This document shows positions 32,520 through 45,400 of a stretch of 64,000 nt of DNA, in pieces. A program made the position numbers and the translations under genes. Position 1 is the first letter of the stretch, and each line of letters opens with the position of its first letter. The stretch is from Sabethes cyaneus (Eukaryota; Arthropoda; Insecta; Diptera; Culicidae), in the NCBI RefSeq assembly GCF_943734655.1, contig NC_071354.1, positions 70,329,544 to 70,393,543 of the forward strand, read 5' to 3'. The notes under the pieces are model-generated. The model was not told where the DNA came from. It did no database searches and saw nothing but the letters and a program-made list of their open reading frames with translations.

Positions 32520-35500
32520 AATCTGGTGGCAAATAAACTAGGGTAAACTGAATACTGCTATTAAAACTCAATACTGCCGAAACGGTGTCATACACTGTAT
32601 GTTGCATAAGTTTGGTGCCCCGGTAGAAATTTTCGTGCACGTTGAATAATTACAACACCAGAACCTCAGCACTATACATTTAAATATTCTGAAACTTTTG
32701 CTTTCTCTTCAATGCGGTAAAAACCAAAAACAAAAAATAAAGCAACTCCAATGCGGACTTAGATAGTAAATGCAAAAAATCACTATCTTCGGCATGACGT
32801 TGTTAGGCTTGAGCAACCTCGTTAATTTTGCCTTTCATTCACTTAGTTTGATGCAGTGATTTCCCAGTGAGCTAGCGTTGACCTGATTTCAACTCGCTCG
32901 AACAGCTCGAAATAACTCAAAGCAAAACGCGTCATAATGAATGAAAAAAATAAAAAAAATACAACCTTCCGGATGAAACAGGGCCGATCGAAATCAAAGC
33001 TTCAATCCATTACGCTACATTCGTTCCGAATGCACAGCATTTGATTTTAAATTCCGAACAGCAGCCGGGGATAATTAGATTTCGCGATTTATTCGAACAC
33101 AAAAAAAAATCTTTTGCGTCAGCCGAATGCAGTCCCCGCATGAGCTGCAGGTAACGCTTCACAAGTGCAAAAAAAATTGAATTCGCCATCAGTAGCCGGT
33201 ACTTGTTCGGAGTTCGGTGAATCCGTGTCGAAAGATCCAATCTTCTTTTTTTTTTTGATCAACTGCGCCCGGCTGAAGGCTCCAATTCTTGAGTAGCATC
33301 ACACAGTCTGTGTCCTTTGATATTTTAATTCAAAGGAATATTCAATAAGCTAGAGAGCCAGCTTCCGAAAAAGCAATATCCCGAAGCATGCGGCTTCATT
33401 TCATTACCGCACTATGCAATGCCATTGAGGACAGGAAGCGATGGCTTCTTTGCTGACTGATCTGTCTCACTGCACGTCATGCACCGGTGGCTGCATTCGG
33501 TCTCGGTCTACGGCGATATGAGAAACGTGTTTGAAAACTGTGCGCACACATCAGCTTTCACAGGATTATCAGCAAAAAACTTTTGAACTGCTCCGAGTAA
33601 GAGCATAGTTGGGAGCAGGCATCATCTCTAATTAGCTAGCAGAATGCAACTCTGATTCTTCCGAGCACAACTTTGATCAATTAATTCAAATCGGCTTGAA
33701 ATTATGCGAAAAAACTTTACTCTGGTGCTGAACAAAAACATTCATTTAAACTTTTTGCAGTTCCAGGAAAATAAAAAAATGCTTTCCAAAAAAAAAATCA
33801 TCTCCGTATCGCTGGCGGTCAAATGTCTGTCCCGTTAGAGGCAAAGAAACGAAATTTCCCATTTCAGTGGACGTGTTTCTTTGAACCATACTGGAAAAGT
33901 CATTTAATGGAATCCTTTCGCTTGACTTTTCCCACACCAACTATCACCCTCCTTTTTCGCTTTCTCGCTTACTCGCTTTTCCGTGATTTTTTTATCCTCA
34001 TAATCTTCAACCACTATAACGGACTATTTTTACAGTACATTTTTTTTACAGTCAGGCACATTTTTTTTCATTTCCCTTTTTACCGCATGTTTCCACACCG
34101 ATCGGGGTAATAATCGTAATCCCCCGACGAACATGGATGGATCCAGTTGGTTCTTCCGCCGTTCATTCGCTAACAGCCGGGAGCGAATCTTTGCCTCTCA
34201 CCCCCGGCAGCCTGTAGAAGCTTCCTGCGAATTCAATAAAAATACAAGCAGTTGAAATATAAAAATTAATTTTTCCAGTCATAGCCCCTCGAAGGGAACT
34301 TTTTCCGACCCCCTCTTTCGTTTCATTTTGTGTGTGGTTTTTCCTAGTGGGGCTGAAATCAGCGTGACCAGAGAAAAGCTTTTCCGCCGGCTTTTCGACA
34401 CTTACACCCTTTTCAGGGTTCAGATCCATCTAGGCAAAGAGAGGCGAAATCGGTAGAAGGAGAAAAACTAATAACGGTTGGATTATCCGTTGGGTTTTTG
34501 GAAAAGAATGACATTACGTGATCCGAACCTAGGCTGGAAGATTTAATAATATTTGAAAATTGATTTTTTATTCGTAGTTTAGTTTAGGCAAAAGTAAGCT
34601 CTCGTTTTCCTAAGTGTACTTCCTTCAACTTCTTTCTTCGAATCGTGCTAAAAATCCGTCACCGCGTAGTTTTCTCACTTAGCCATTCGATAAGTTCTTT
34701 GGTTGCATCAGTGTGACCCAACGCGCCTCGGCGGGGTGCAATTCAGCATTGCGATGAACTATTGCCACTGCAGTTAGCAGCAGCAGCTGCTGCTACTACA
34801 CCGTTTCTACAGTGAACAAAAAAGTAGAAAAAACACGGACATAAAATAAAACGGCCAACCACCGCGAGGTAAACTCCGGTTTTTCTTTCGTCAGTTTTTC
34901 GCTCTCAACCGTGATGGAAAAGTTTTTCCTCACTTCAGTTTTCTCTTCAGCCATTATTTTTTCTTCGGCCAGTGGCGTACTTAGAAAAAATAAAATCAAT
35001 GTCATGCTTTCACTAACAGCAAAGCGCATTTCTCCGTTGAATAAATTTGACTTTACGCTCGCGGGTGCGGGTAAGAAAAAAATATACAGTCAAATGGAAG
35101 CTGCAACACGCAGGGTGGTAGGAAAACGGGGGTCTATACAAGAACTCGCTCCAAAGACGATTGAAACTTGCTGCTCTGCCGGGAGAAACTTCTTTTAAAC
35201 TATACAAAGGGTGGGAAAAAAATTCTCGCTAGGATAGTTCGTAATATACTTGCGCGCCGCATTGAAAGCTCATTGGAGGCGGGTGCGGGTGTGGGGGTGC
35301 ACTCTACGGGGGCTGCTACTCCTGGTGGAAATTTTCCCAATTAAAAATTCAAGCACTTGTTCGCTGCTATTCGATGATCTATGCCGTGCCTGGGTGGAGA
35401 GACGTGATGGGAAACCTCTGTACAGCTTACTGTGCGATGTGGCAAATCCTGAAGTAGACTTCAAACTTATCCATTGTAAGCTGGATTCTGAGTTTTGCGT

Positions 35501-36130
35501 GACGATCTTCACTCGGGTACCCGGTGATGTAGAACGATTCAAAATTTTTAAATGGATTTGTAGAAAAGTATTATCTTTGTTTTTATAATGGACCTTATAG
35601 GCACCCATAGATTTCGAATGACAGCAGATTTTCAATACAATTCTATGACGGTTAAAATAAATTATCCAATCGAACATTTCTTAAGGTTTTTTTTATTATT
35701 TTTCAAGTTTTTGAACTATCCTAACAAGCATATAGCGCCAACAGTTACGATCAAAGTTTACCCGAGTGCTCGAATACTATGAAGAAGTGAAAGCAATTGA
35801 TGGAAGATTGGCAGTTTTTTCCCTACACTTTCTTTCGGAATAGTTGTTTGGTGAGATAAAATTTTGCTGTTTTCGATCCCACTAAAATGGTAACGGAGAA
35901 CAACTTGCAACCTAATCAGCATAAATTCTCTAGCTGTAGTGCAAAGCAAAGGGTAGTAAAAGGTCTGAGTAAGTTGAAGCAAATAGTTTTATGAAATGGA
36001 TATTGTTGATCATGGATCTAAAGTTGAGTTTGCTTGACGGAACATTTCGAGTATAAGAATCTCACCGTGTAAATTATCTCGATTATCTTGTACTACAATG
36101 ATGAATACTGTCTACTGACAAAAATTAGCA
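32520..36130. other. No recognised gene
   Basis: AT-rich non-coding sequence. A (CAG)n/(CTG)n mini-run (cagcagcagctgctgct) lies at 34780-34796. Open frames of 60-135 codons on both strands have no family motifs. Possibly intronic or intergenic. Confidence 0.4.
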
Positions 36131-36259
36131 AAGCAAAGCATTGGGTATAGACGTATTTAAGACTTGATCCTTCTTTATCGACAGACTGTTCAGGCGGTTA
36201 TTATTTGTCGATAAAGAAGGGTCTATTCTTAAAAATGTTTATACCCAAGGCTTTACTTT
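36131..36259. mobile_element. 129-bp palindromic MITE, GATAAAGAAGGGT family
   Basis: The left arm AAGCAAAGCATTGGGTATAG through CTTCTTTATCGACA mirrors the right arm TGTCGATAAAGAAGGGT through TATACCCAAGGCTTTACTT, ~53 bp each, with a ~22-bp loop. Single arms of the same family sit at 4215-4315 and 12145-12245. No coding. Confidence 0.7.
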
Positions 36260-37070
36260 CCTTAACGAACACAGTGTAATCATTGATGCTTCAGATACAA
36301 GGAGAAGTTCTGTGGATAGCCGTACGAAAATTACACATGGACTCAAGTAACCTGTAACAGTCAAACTATTACAACCAGCGTTCCCCAATCACCCCATTTA
36401 TGCATGGTAGAGGTGAATGGGATATCCAAACCGTCTTGAACGGTAAGTACCCTTTGGCTTCTTCAACTGTTGGTGCGTTCCTTGCATCCAGCCCCAGTTT
36501 CCTTATTCATATCTACGAAAATGTCAGCGTCATGAATACCTGAGACCGCTCCAGCCTCTCATTCCATCGCAGAAATGTACAAAAATTTTCGCTGTAAAAT
36601 GGGCTCAAGTTCAATTATCTTGCACGCCACTGAAGATTGTGAATCTCTCGAAAACTCCGAGAATCTCTCGAAAACTGCCCTGGCGGGTGTTGTGGGTTCA
36701 AATACGGTTATAATCTTAGATTATAGCTTGATTCGACAGTAGAATCAATATATATATATATAGAATACCAGTGTCGCTGCAGTGCTCGTGGTAAACATCA
36801 CACATTTGAAAATTATATATTTACATTGTATGCGCATATTTTCAAAAATTGCTTAATTTTGATGGTGCGGTAATTTTAGCCAATATGCACGACAAAACTC
36901 AATGCGCATGTGCTGCACAACGACGGAAACTGCTGAAAATTTATTATATATTCTTTCGGATAATATATTATAGTCGCTGTAAATCAAATCGAATTCCAAG
37001 TTGATTGGTCGAACAAAGTTGAAGTCGAACAAAGCGAAAAGCTTTCATACATTATGGCGGTTGCCGTCCA
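36260..37070. other. No gene; small local duplications
   Basis: Includes a tandem duplication of GAATCTCTCGAAAACT at about 36640-36675 and a short (TA)n at 36749-36762. Otherwise nothing assignable. Confidence 0.4.
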
Positions 37071-37072
37071 GC

Positions 37073-37187
37073 AACGAAAAGCATAATCAGTTTTACTGTT
37101 ATTTTCAACAGAGCGTAATAAACCTACTTGAGCTTATAGCCTGACTCTTCAAAAGCTTATGAAAACCTTCTGAAGAGTGGGCCTTAT
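37073..37187. repeat. Dispersed repeat shared with 30104-30235, copy 2
   Basis: GCGTAATAAACC, GAGCTTATAGCCTGACTCTT and AAAACCTTCTGAAGAGTGGG then CC appear in the same order as in copy 1. It directly precedes a LINE fragment. Confidence 0.5.
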
Positions 37188-37335
37188 CACAGTCACAATG
37201 ACTCTATACCAGGGGGATATTTCCAAGATATTGGAGGAGAAGAAGCTACCGATAGAATGGATGGAAGGAGCGGTTTGTCCCATCAACTCGGCTCGACTGC
37301 TGCAACTATTACAGCATAACGTTGGTTTATATTAT
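37185..37335 (+). pseudogene. LINE RT N-terminal scrap
   Basis: Reads ISKILEEKKLPIEWMEGAVC then PI (37213-37278), and in a shifted frame a CNYRGITL-like remnant. This is the short RT block that precedes the fingers in the LINE family at 10.5-11.5 kb. About 150 bp. Confidence 0.65.
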
Positions 37336-37339
37336 AGAG

Positions 37340-37445
37340 TCGATTGTTTACCATTCCTGCGAAAACCGTTTCCTAGAAAATCATTTCCTAGAAAGCACCA
37401 TTCTCTAGGAGATCATTCCCCAGAAATAATCTTTTCATAGAAAGT
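37340..37445. repeat. Short tandem CCTAGAAAATCATTT-type repeats
   Basis: Four to five ~20-bp units resembling the CCATTTCG/GTAGAAAGTACC units in the Helitron copies at 29130-29290 and 58744-58780. Possibly a Helitron scrap. Confidence 0.4.
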
Positions 37446-37659
37446 AATGAATAGATATAAGCCAGCTTACAACTGGAACCAAAATTATAAAAAGAAGAAT
37501 ATATGCCACCATCTCCTCAATAACTCAAGCTCCACATCAGACCCGTAACGTGACGTTGTGTCGCCCTTGGCGAAGAACCAATTTAGCACTCACTTGTTTC
37601 CTAAATCCGTGTTCCTTTCAAGTTTATTATTTTTGAAAAGCTTTTAAACCACCAACCAG

Positions 37660-38633
37660 ATTCTGAATATGTACGAAGTTCTGAACCTTGTTTTTTATCA
37701 GATTTTGTTCCATATATTGGAACAGATTTGGACTAAATTCTGGAAATTCTGGATTTGGGTTAGAATTTGGACTTGGAGCAGATTTTGGGCCACAGTGTTT
37801 TGATCAGTTTTGAAACCACCTTCCAGATTTTTGATCAAGTTTTGAACCAATCCGGACCTGGACTAGATGGCGAATCGCACCAGAATTTTGAATCAAACTT
37901 TGGATTAGTTTTAGGATCCAGATTATAGATCTGGTCTGGTGGACTACAGTCTCGATCTGCATTACAATCTGGACCACATTTTTATCAGATTTAGACCAAA
38001 CTTTAAATAAGATTTTGGACCACATTTTGGATCTTTTTGATCAAACAGATTTTGGGCCACAGTTTTGAAACCAGATTTTGATCAGGTTTTGAACCAGATT
38101 GCGGACGTGGACTAGATTGCGCGCGACACCAGAATGTTGGGCCAGATTTTGAGTCAGACTTTGGATTAGAATTTAGACGCAGATTCTAGATCTGGTCTGG
38201 ACCACATTGTCAATTTGCATCAGGTTCTGGACCAAATTTTAGGCCACATTTTATCAGATTTGGACCAGATTTTAAATAAGATTTTGAACTACATTTTGGA
38301 CCTTATTTTTTATCAGGTTTCAAGATTTCAAAGTGTGAACCTGAACAAGATCTTGAAGCTGCATCAGATTCTAGATCAGATTTTGGATAACATTTTTTAT
38401 TGAGTTTTGAACCAGATTTGGCTTCAAATTTGGGTCAGTTACTGGAACTGAACCGGAATTTAAACCAGTTTTTGGGCCACATTTTTGATGATATCATATA
38501 TAACCAACTTTTTTTGGATTAGGTTTGGATCAGCAATCAGATACTGCACCTGAAATAGTTTGCGGACAATATTTTTCTATCAAATTTTGTTCCAGATTTT
38601 ATAACTAATTTTGGAACAGCTTGTAACTACACT
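37660..38633. repeat. Degenerate CCAGATTTTGGA satellite, left part
   Basis: About 970 bp built from variants of ACCAGATTTTGGACC and GATCAGATTTTG with irregular spacing. Interrupted at 38634 by a TIR element and resumes at 39973. Open frames inside are compositional. Confidence 0.75.
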
Positions 38634-39972
38634 TAGGATTGGGCGATACCGTATCGATACTCGAAGGCCGATATTTCGATATATTTCATCGATACTTACG
38701 ACGTCGATATTATGCTAAATCGATAATTTCATCCCGATACTGTTCTGATAAAGCGGGATATGCAGCTGAAAAAATATAGACTAAAACTAGGTCAGGAAAT
38801 GCTCAAAAAAACAAAATTTTTAGGATTTTTTATCGCACTGTTTTCTTTTCGGGTAGCTTCTAAGCTTAATTCTCAAATTTACTAATTTCTAAATTTACAT
38901 TTAGAAATGACCTCGACACAGCCGTTTTTATGTTAGACGACTTGAAACGAGCCGAACTGTGTCGATTTCGGTACAAGTGCCGAACTGCAAGATTTGTTAA
39001 ATTCGTTATAATCTTATCGATCTGGCAACCGTGCTGTGCAATGTGCTGAGTGTCTGACCCCTTGGAATTGACTCTTATGCAAAACCTTGAACAATGTCAC
39101 TTACGTGTTTAACGCTTATTGAACAGTAAGTGCGTACGATATGCGATTTTCAGCAATTCAAAACTGACCAGAGAGCACATAGAGTAGTATTGCGCGTTGA
39201 AGGCATAAAGATTTTCCAGTTTTTACGCGCCATAATAGCGGTGAAAGTGGCAGAGGTGGGACAGAGATCGAGCAGAGCTAGAACCGGAAAGGAGCAACTC
39301 CCGGCGGAACTCTACAGGAATGGCCAAGAACCGCCAGCAACGACACATCACTGGATGGTTTCAGGGGTTTGGGAGAGAGCTGCCGGATGAGTGGAATGAG
39401 GGTGTGGTTTGTCCCATCTACAGAAAGGGGGATCGGATAGATTGCTACAATTACCGCAGCATAACGCTGGTCAAAGTCACCAACAGATTTTGTTACGTCG
39501 TCTATCCCCGGTGGCTGGAGAGTTCGTAGGGTAGTACCAGGTTGGCTTTTGAAGGCCCGTGCTAATACGGATCAAATTTTTACTCTTCGGCATGTCATCT
39601 AGATGTGTCGGGAGTACAACCCATTATATTTTTGTGGATTCCGGGGCAGCATACGATTCAGTCGGGCGTGAACAGCTGTGGTGCGGTTTTCCGTACAAAG
39701 CGACGTGTCCGAAATAGAGTTGTACTGGAGCGAGTGATGTGTTGCGTGCGTGTTTTGGGGGCCCTCTCTTTGCTCAACATGTTTTTTATTGATTAATTTT
39801 TATGAATCCCTTTTTTTGAGTAGCATTTCCTAATCTCAGAATGCCGCCTTAAATAGTATCGATAAATCTAATATCGATGCTTCACGAGCGATATATCGAC
39901 GGTATCGATAAAACGGCGGATTTGATATTGATATTCAATTATCGATACTTTCGGGAATTTTGCCCAATCCTA
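38634..39972. mobile_element. 1.34-kb TIR element (TAGGATTGGGC ends) inside satellite
   Basis: The left end TAGGATTGGGCGATACCGTA and the right end, reverse-complemented TAGGATTGGGCAAAATTCCC, form ~11-bp perfect TIRs followed by mirrored TATCGATA-rich subterminal sequence. The identical satellite on both outer sides shows it is an insertion. ACACT occurs just outside both ends, but an exact 8-bp duplication is not readable. The ends resemble those of hAT-type non-autonomous elements (inference). The interior contains a LINE fragment and no transposase. Confidence 0.7.
39230..39790 (+). pseudogene. LINE RT fragment nested in the TIR element
   Basis: Reads RARTGKEQLPAELYRNGQEP (39273-39332), then, shifted, RKGDRIDCYNYRSITLV (39423-39473), a block like FVGXYQVGF, and FVDSGAAYDSVGREQLW (39635-39683). 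Close to the 10.5-11.5 kb copy but with many frameshifts. The FADD motif is absent. Confidence 0.7.
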
Positions 39973-40405
39973 AACACTCTGAACCAGATATTAAACGACA
40001 TGTTTAATTAGCTTTTGTCTATATTTTGGACCACTTTCTAGACCGAATGCTGGACCTCCATCAGGATCTGCGCCAGATTTTGAACCATATACTGGACCAT
40101 ATACAAGGCCAGATTCCGCAGCACATCTTTTATCTAGATTTCTAGATTTTGGATCAAATTTTGGACCAAATTCTCAAACTGGGACAAATTATAAACCAGA
40201 TTTAGGACCAAATTTTTAAACGGATTTTAAACCAGCAACCAGATTTTGGATAATATTTTGAACCAGATTGTAGACCTGAACGTGGACTATATCCTTGGGG
40301 ACATTTTATGTCGAACTCTGTTTCAGATTTTGGAACAGATTTGGACTATATCGTGGACTATATTTTGGACCACATTTTTTACCAGATTCTAGACCTAGTT
40401 CCAGT
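39973..40405. repeat. Degenerate CCAGATTTTGGA satellite, right part
   Basis: Continuation of 37660-38633 with the same words (GACCAAATTT, AACCAGATTTTGGA). Decays into non-repetitive sequence around 40405. Confidence 0.75.
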
Positions 40406-40880
40406 ACGTCGTAGCGTGACATTGTAGCGACGACGACCCGATTTGGCCACCCCTCATTTCTTAAATCAATGCTCTTTCGAAGTTAATTATTTTTTAGAAC
40501 TAGGCTGTCATACATGATTCGTACAACTCCCTATATCCAGTACTTCGCTACACTCAAGAGTGCCTTATTGAGGTTCAGGCCGTTTTTGGCGCCCTCTAGA
40601 GCGAGCGCCCTTGGCGGGGGCCAATCTGGTCAACTACACACTACGACGCTGCTCCATGTACCCGAATTTACCAACACATTTGGACACACTTCGAAAAAAT
40701 CTTGTAATTTTACGTCTTCTGACATGCACATAAATGGAAGTTACATTATGGAACATCACAAATCATATAAAATTATGTGTTATTTCACTTAAAGGCTTGT
40801 TTATTACGTTTGGATTGATGTAAAAGTATATCTTTAAAAACGGTTCAGGTTCTTTACGTTTTATGTGATGGAAAAATATA
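40405..40880. other. No recognisable feature
   Basis: Non-repetitive spacer with a short unrecognised open frame at 40514-40792. Confidence 0.35.
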
Positions 40881-41340
40881 TCGGATTTCAGTTTACGTCG
40901 AATGTGCAATTCATCGTAACGGATCAGTTGTTTACGCTGCGTCAGTTACTAGGCAAGCTCCGACAAACTTGTAGATTGATCAGCTGTTTGTGGACTTTAA
41001 GGCGGCGTACGAATCAGTCAAACAAGATAAGCTGTTTGTTGCTGATAATGCTAGAACATGGTTTTCCGATGAAACTAGTTAAGCTGATTCGTACGACGCT
41101 GGATGAGTCAAAATCACGCCTCAGAATAACGGATGAGACGTCAGCCGCATTCGTGACGTTGGATGGATTGATGCAAGGAGACACACTCTCTAATCTGCTA
41201 TTCAACATTGTCTTGCAAGATGAAATACGAAGATCAAACGTAAAAACGAACAGGACTATCATCTCAAAATCTCACATGCTTCTTGGTTTTGCGTTGATAT
41301 CATCGGAATCAACCGTAGAGCAGAGGAAGAGGACTTAGTT
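40880..41340 (+). pseudogene. LINE RT fragment, FADD deleted (5' part of interrupted copy)
   Basis: Reads DQLFTLRQLLGKLRQTC (40922-40972), a shifted VDFKAAYESVKQDKL-like stretch, MLEHGFPMKLVKLIRTTLDE (41048-41107), FVTLDGLMQGDTLSNLLFNI (41151-41210) and SHMLLGFA. A ~7-base deletion at about 41290 removes the two catalytic aspartates and shifts the frame: after GFA the other frame reads DIIGINRRAEEEDL. Interrupted at ~41345 by a jockey-like insertion and resumes at 42100. Confidence 0.75.
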
Positions 41341-41344
41341 AAGT

Positions 41345-42098
41345 AGGTCTTTTAATGTATAATTTATTATTTATTTACATAATCCATTAACCAAGCTTTC
41401 CTGCACGAATTATTAATTATTAAAAGTTCAAAAATGCACTGGTGGTACAATTGAGGTGATTCGTTGAAGGAAAATGAAATCAGCACGTCGATTGAAGTGC
41501 TGAATCGTTGACGGTATGTGGAAGTACGCCGCTATATTGCGTTGATTCCTCCTGCAATATTTGCCAAGCTCGCAGTAATCTTGCTGGTGCGTACAGTCCA
41601 ATCTGTGACGGTAGATCTGGCGTATCGATTTGGGCATTTAGCAGCTTACATTGTACACTCTTTAGACGGTTAATCCAAGGTTTTCTAGAGGGCACCATTT
41701 AATATTGGTGAATTTCGGTGTAGACTAAACGATGGGCTTTTAAGCAGAGTGAATCGTTAAACTCTTTAGCAACTGTGAGAGAGTTGCGATTTATTTTCTT
41801 GATGATTGCAGAGATATGGGGCTTTAGAATCAGCTTCTCATCAAGAACGATTCCAAGGTCTTTTACTTGGTCAACTCTACTAAGTTTAGTCTGGTATGAT
41901 GATATCAGACGAAAAAACATTTGTTGACATTCAACGTTAACAGATTTCTTGCAATCCAGCGATTCTCAAAGATTCTGAAGGTCTCTGTAATCGTCAGCAA
42001 AGAACAATCTACCTCCTCGACTTAAGAGCAAGGCCGCGACGTTTTGTATTAAGAGAAGAGTAGTGGCCTCAGATTACTACCCTGTGGAACGCATGACA
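41345..42098 (-). pseudogene. Jockey-like LINE RT 3' fragment inserted in another LINE
   Basis: On the minus strand from ~42095 the sequence reads the motif-B-like SCVPQGSNLRPLLFSL, then LFFADDY (about 41986-42006, catalytic pair intact). It continues with KLSRVDQVKDLGIVLDEKL and LKPHISAIIKKINR, and in a later frame LYAPARLLRAWQILQEE (41591-41541). An A-rich 3' tail with AATAAATAATAAATTA lies at about 41355-41385. It is a 5'-truncated insertion of ~750 bp that cleanly separates the two halves of the plus-strand LINE. Confidence 0.75.
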
Positions 42099-42099
42099 T

Positions 42100-42400
42100 G
42101 CTTGTAAAAACAGCGAAATAGGACTTACAATTAACACCACCAAAACGAGATACATGGTTGGTGGAAGGATGCGTGGGTGTTCAAATGGTATAGTAAAAAT
42201 GGCTGGCTGTGCAGTTGGCTGATCACGTGACCAAAATACTCGATGAAAGAGTAGCCAAAACTACGTTCAGTAGCGAAGTAGGAAGATACCGTAGACTTCG
42301 GGGCAGACCTTACACCCGACAGATATGCGCTGTCGAGGACGATGCACGTTCAACTGGCGTTCGAGGTGGTTAATGTAGGGCAGCCCAAGAGCGAAAGTAC
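42100..42400 (+). pseudogene. LINE C-terminal fragment (3' part of interrupted copy)
   Basis: Begins EIGLTINTTKTRYMVGGRMR (42104-42165), the block that follows the FADD region, and ends with the C-terminal LRGRPYTRQICAVEDDARST (42298-42357). Equivalent to the tail of the copy at 49.3-50.1 kb. Confidence 0.7.
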
Positions 42401-45400
42401 TGGAAATCATAATTCATTCGGCGCAGGATCGATTACGGACTGTCTACTTTACTAGAGTAAAGTAAAGTGAAGTAGGCACGAATTGGTCATGAACATTAGA
42501 CAGATTCATTCAGTTTTGCTGTCATGTGCGTGAGTGTAACAAGCTTAACACTGAAAAAATATGACCACCTACCGCATTGGATAGTCGGAACTCCGAAACT
42601 GTTGACAACCAAAAAATGTAATTTAAAATAGCCTCCAATTTCTAACTTTCTCGTTCGACTAACAAGCTTACACGAATAATCTGAGATTTAATAACATAAA
42701 TGAGTTAAGATGTATAAAATGAGTTAACGAAGAATAATCTGTCAAAAATAATATTATCGACACACAAATATCACAAATCTCAAATATTAGGCCAGCAAAC
42801 AAAGACTCTAAAACTGGACAAAATGGAAAATGAAAAATGCTAATAGGTGATCGATATTACCTCAGTGCTGGTCCCAACAAGTCTCACCAGAGCATCGTCA
42901 CCAGATAGCTATATAATGAAATTGGATTTGAATCGCAGCTTTTTCGATTATTATCGAACGAATGATTTTCGATTCGTGACTCGACTGGTTGGGCTGGCTG
43001 GCTAGAATCTGTGAATCTGAACAGAGGCCGCGTGCGAGGGCGGGGATGACCAGAAATGGTGCTGCACGAACGGAGAAGGGGTGTGCGCGATGGGACAGAA
43101 CTGGGCCATTGTTGCCACTCCCTGTCACCACACCACACACCGTGCACGGTGGGAGAGACCTTTGGCGCAACCCGGATTATGGGCCTCTTCTTTTCGGTTT
43201 AGGGTTTTTGAATTTTCTTCAAACGAGCCTATTTGGCGCTCGAGAATAGCACCAGCCAGCTCAGCTCAGTTGATTCGGCAAAAATTGGAGATTCACTTTG
43301 ATGTTCGCAGCAGGGGAGATTCTTTTTTGTGTATCGCGTAAAATGTTTGTCAATTTTCGGCGGAATATTTGCAAACTGTTTCTTAACCTTTTCAACAAAC
43401 TTTGATGTGTACTGTTGTTTGATTTTACTAACAATGGGGATTGTTCGATTAACTCCGTCAAATACCTCACGAAATAGCTGTATTGTTGTTATGTAACGGC
43501 ATGCTCAAAACGTCGGCCGGTTGGTTTGGGGACTCGACCTTCGGGCGGATTTCATTTCAACTTGGGGAAAAGATAGCAAGAGATAATGAAAGATTGCAAT
43601 GATCTAACCAATGAACTGCCATTAGCCAACCATTTCGTAAACACGCTAGTCATAAATCCTCCACCGCACAAAACACGTTGGCATGTCTTTTACGTTTTGA
43701 GGTTGTAAATTATTGAGGTACGACCAATTTTGGCAGCAGTGACAATTTGGATATTCAGCTTAGAGCCATTTAGCTGTCCTACGCATGCACGCTCTCTGCA
43801 GCAGCAATCACGTGGTTTTCACAAAGCGTTGTTCATCGTCTATCCTGACGGTGCGATAGTATTGTTGTCGATACTTTCCCGGACACAGAGACTGAAACCG
43901 TGCGTCGGCCTTAAGCAATAGGCAAAGGCAGACGCAGCGCGGCGTCGGCCGGCGGTGCAACGAATGATAATTGAATCACAAAAGTAGCGACAGGAGGATT
44001 ATTTGAATTTGAATAACGTGTACCGGCTGCATCGATTTGATTTGCATAATATAGCTGCGTCGCGCATCGGGGAGCGAACCCTGTGCCAAAGCCGACTGTT
44101 CTGTGCAAAGTAATTTGCCAGAGAAGTTTACTCAACTGGCAGTAACATTGGTAATGAAAAGCGCGAACGTAACCACAGCGTTGATGATCCCTGTTTAGAC
44201 TATGTTAATTTGATTATAATATACGCCGTTTTGTGCGTCGCTATTAATAGCAATAGGCAATTCGATTCTTAAACTACGATAGGAACGTTAAATTTGAATC
44301 AATTAAAGTTTAATCAGTTAACTTTAAAGATTGGTTTTGTTATAGAGATGGCCAAGCGGAGAAAATTCCCAATCATCTCGAATGAATCTGCCCTCTCACG
44401 TATCCCATCGGCTGGAACATAAAACGGTAAACAAACCGTAAGTTTCATCGCAAATGTCACTCGTAGCATCATAGTTTTTTTCCCTGCTGCACCGTCTAGG
44501 TACTTGTTTGTTCTATTAAATCGTGCCGGCGTTGTTTTCAATAAATTAGCTAATCTCTACAACGCAAATGAAACCAGCGAGTGGAGCAAACATAATCGCG
44601 AGCTGTTCCGCACACAACAGCACCAACAGCAACCGAGGACGACGACGATGGTCGAGGCTAAGTAAATAAAAGCTCACGAGCATCAGCAATTTCGTTCGAT
44701 CATAAGCAATATTGTGGGCAAGTGGAGCGACGACGACGTCGACGGTTAAAAATACCGCCGCCCCATCTCGGCTGCAGCAAACCACAACGACGACGGCTGA
44801 GATGCAATCGACATGTTTATGTGGCTACCCTTTCCCGTCTTTACCGGAGCAGCCTCGCAGTCGCAGCAGCCAGCAATTCTGGGTCTGGTTGCAATCAACT
44901 CGATCCTAGCTGTGCAGCAGCAGCAGTGCTGTGTCGGAAACGGGAAGGTGGCGAGGTAATAAAGTGACGGTTTGGGTTTCCAGCCATTAAAAAGCTGTCG
45001 AGCGGCTGTACTGCGATTACCGTGGCCCGCAGGAAGCCAGATTTTGAATCGCAGTCACGCTACGGTACTGTGTGTGTGGTACCCTTTGGAACTATTTTTC
45101 CTTCACTTTAGATCTAGTAGAAGCGGTTAAGGTTTGTTTGCTAGGATGCAAGCGAATAAAACCAGTTGGTAAAAAATGCAGAGCAAGTGTTGTTGTCGGT
45201 GCACCTTGGATGCATGTTGCATAGGTTTTGGTTTAGAACCAAGATGAATTGAACTAGAATTTTTCGAACCATGGTTAACCTAATGCGAAGCCATTGGAAA
45301 CTATAGATGGAACTTGTGACACCCTGGAGGGCAATAAATCACCGACAGAGTTTCGAATTATTAGTCAAAGTTAATTTCAACTTTTTTACTTTGTGGTTTC

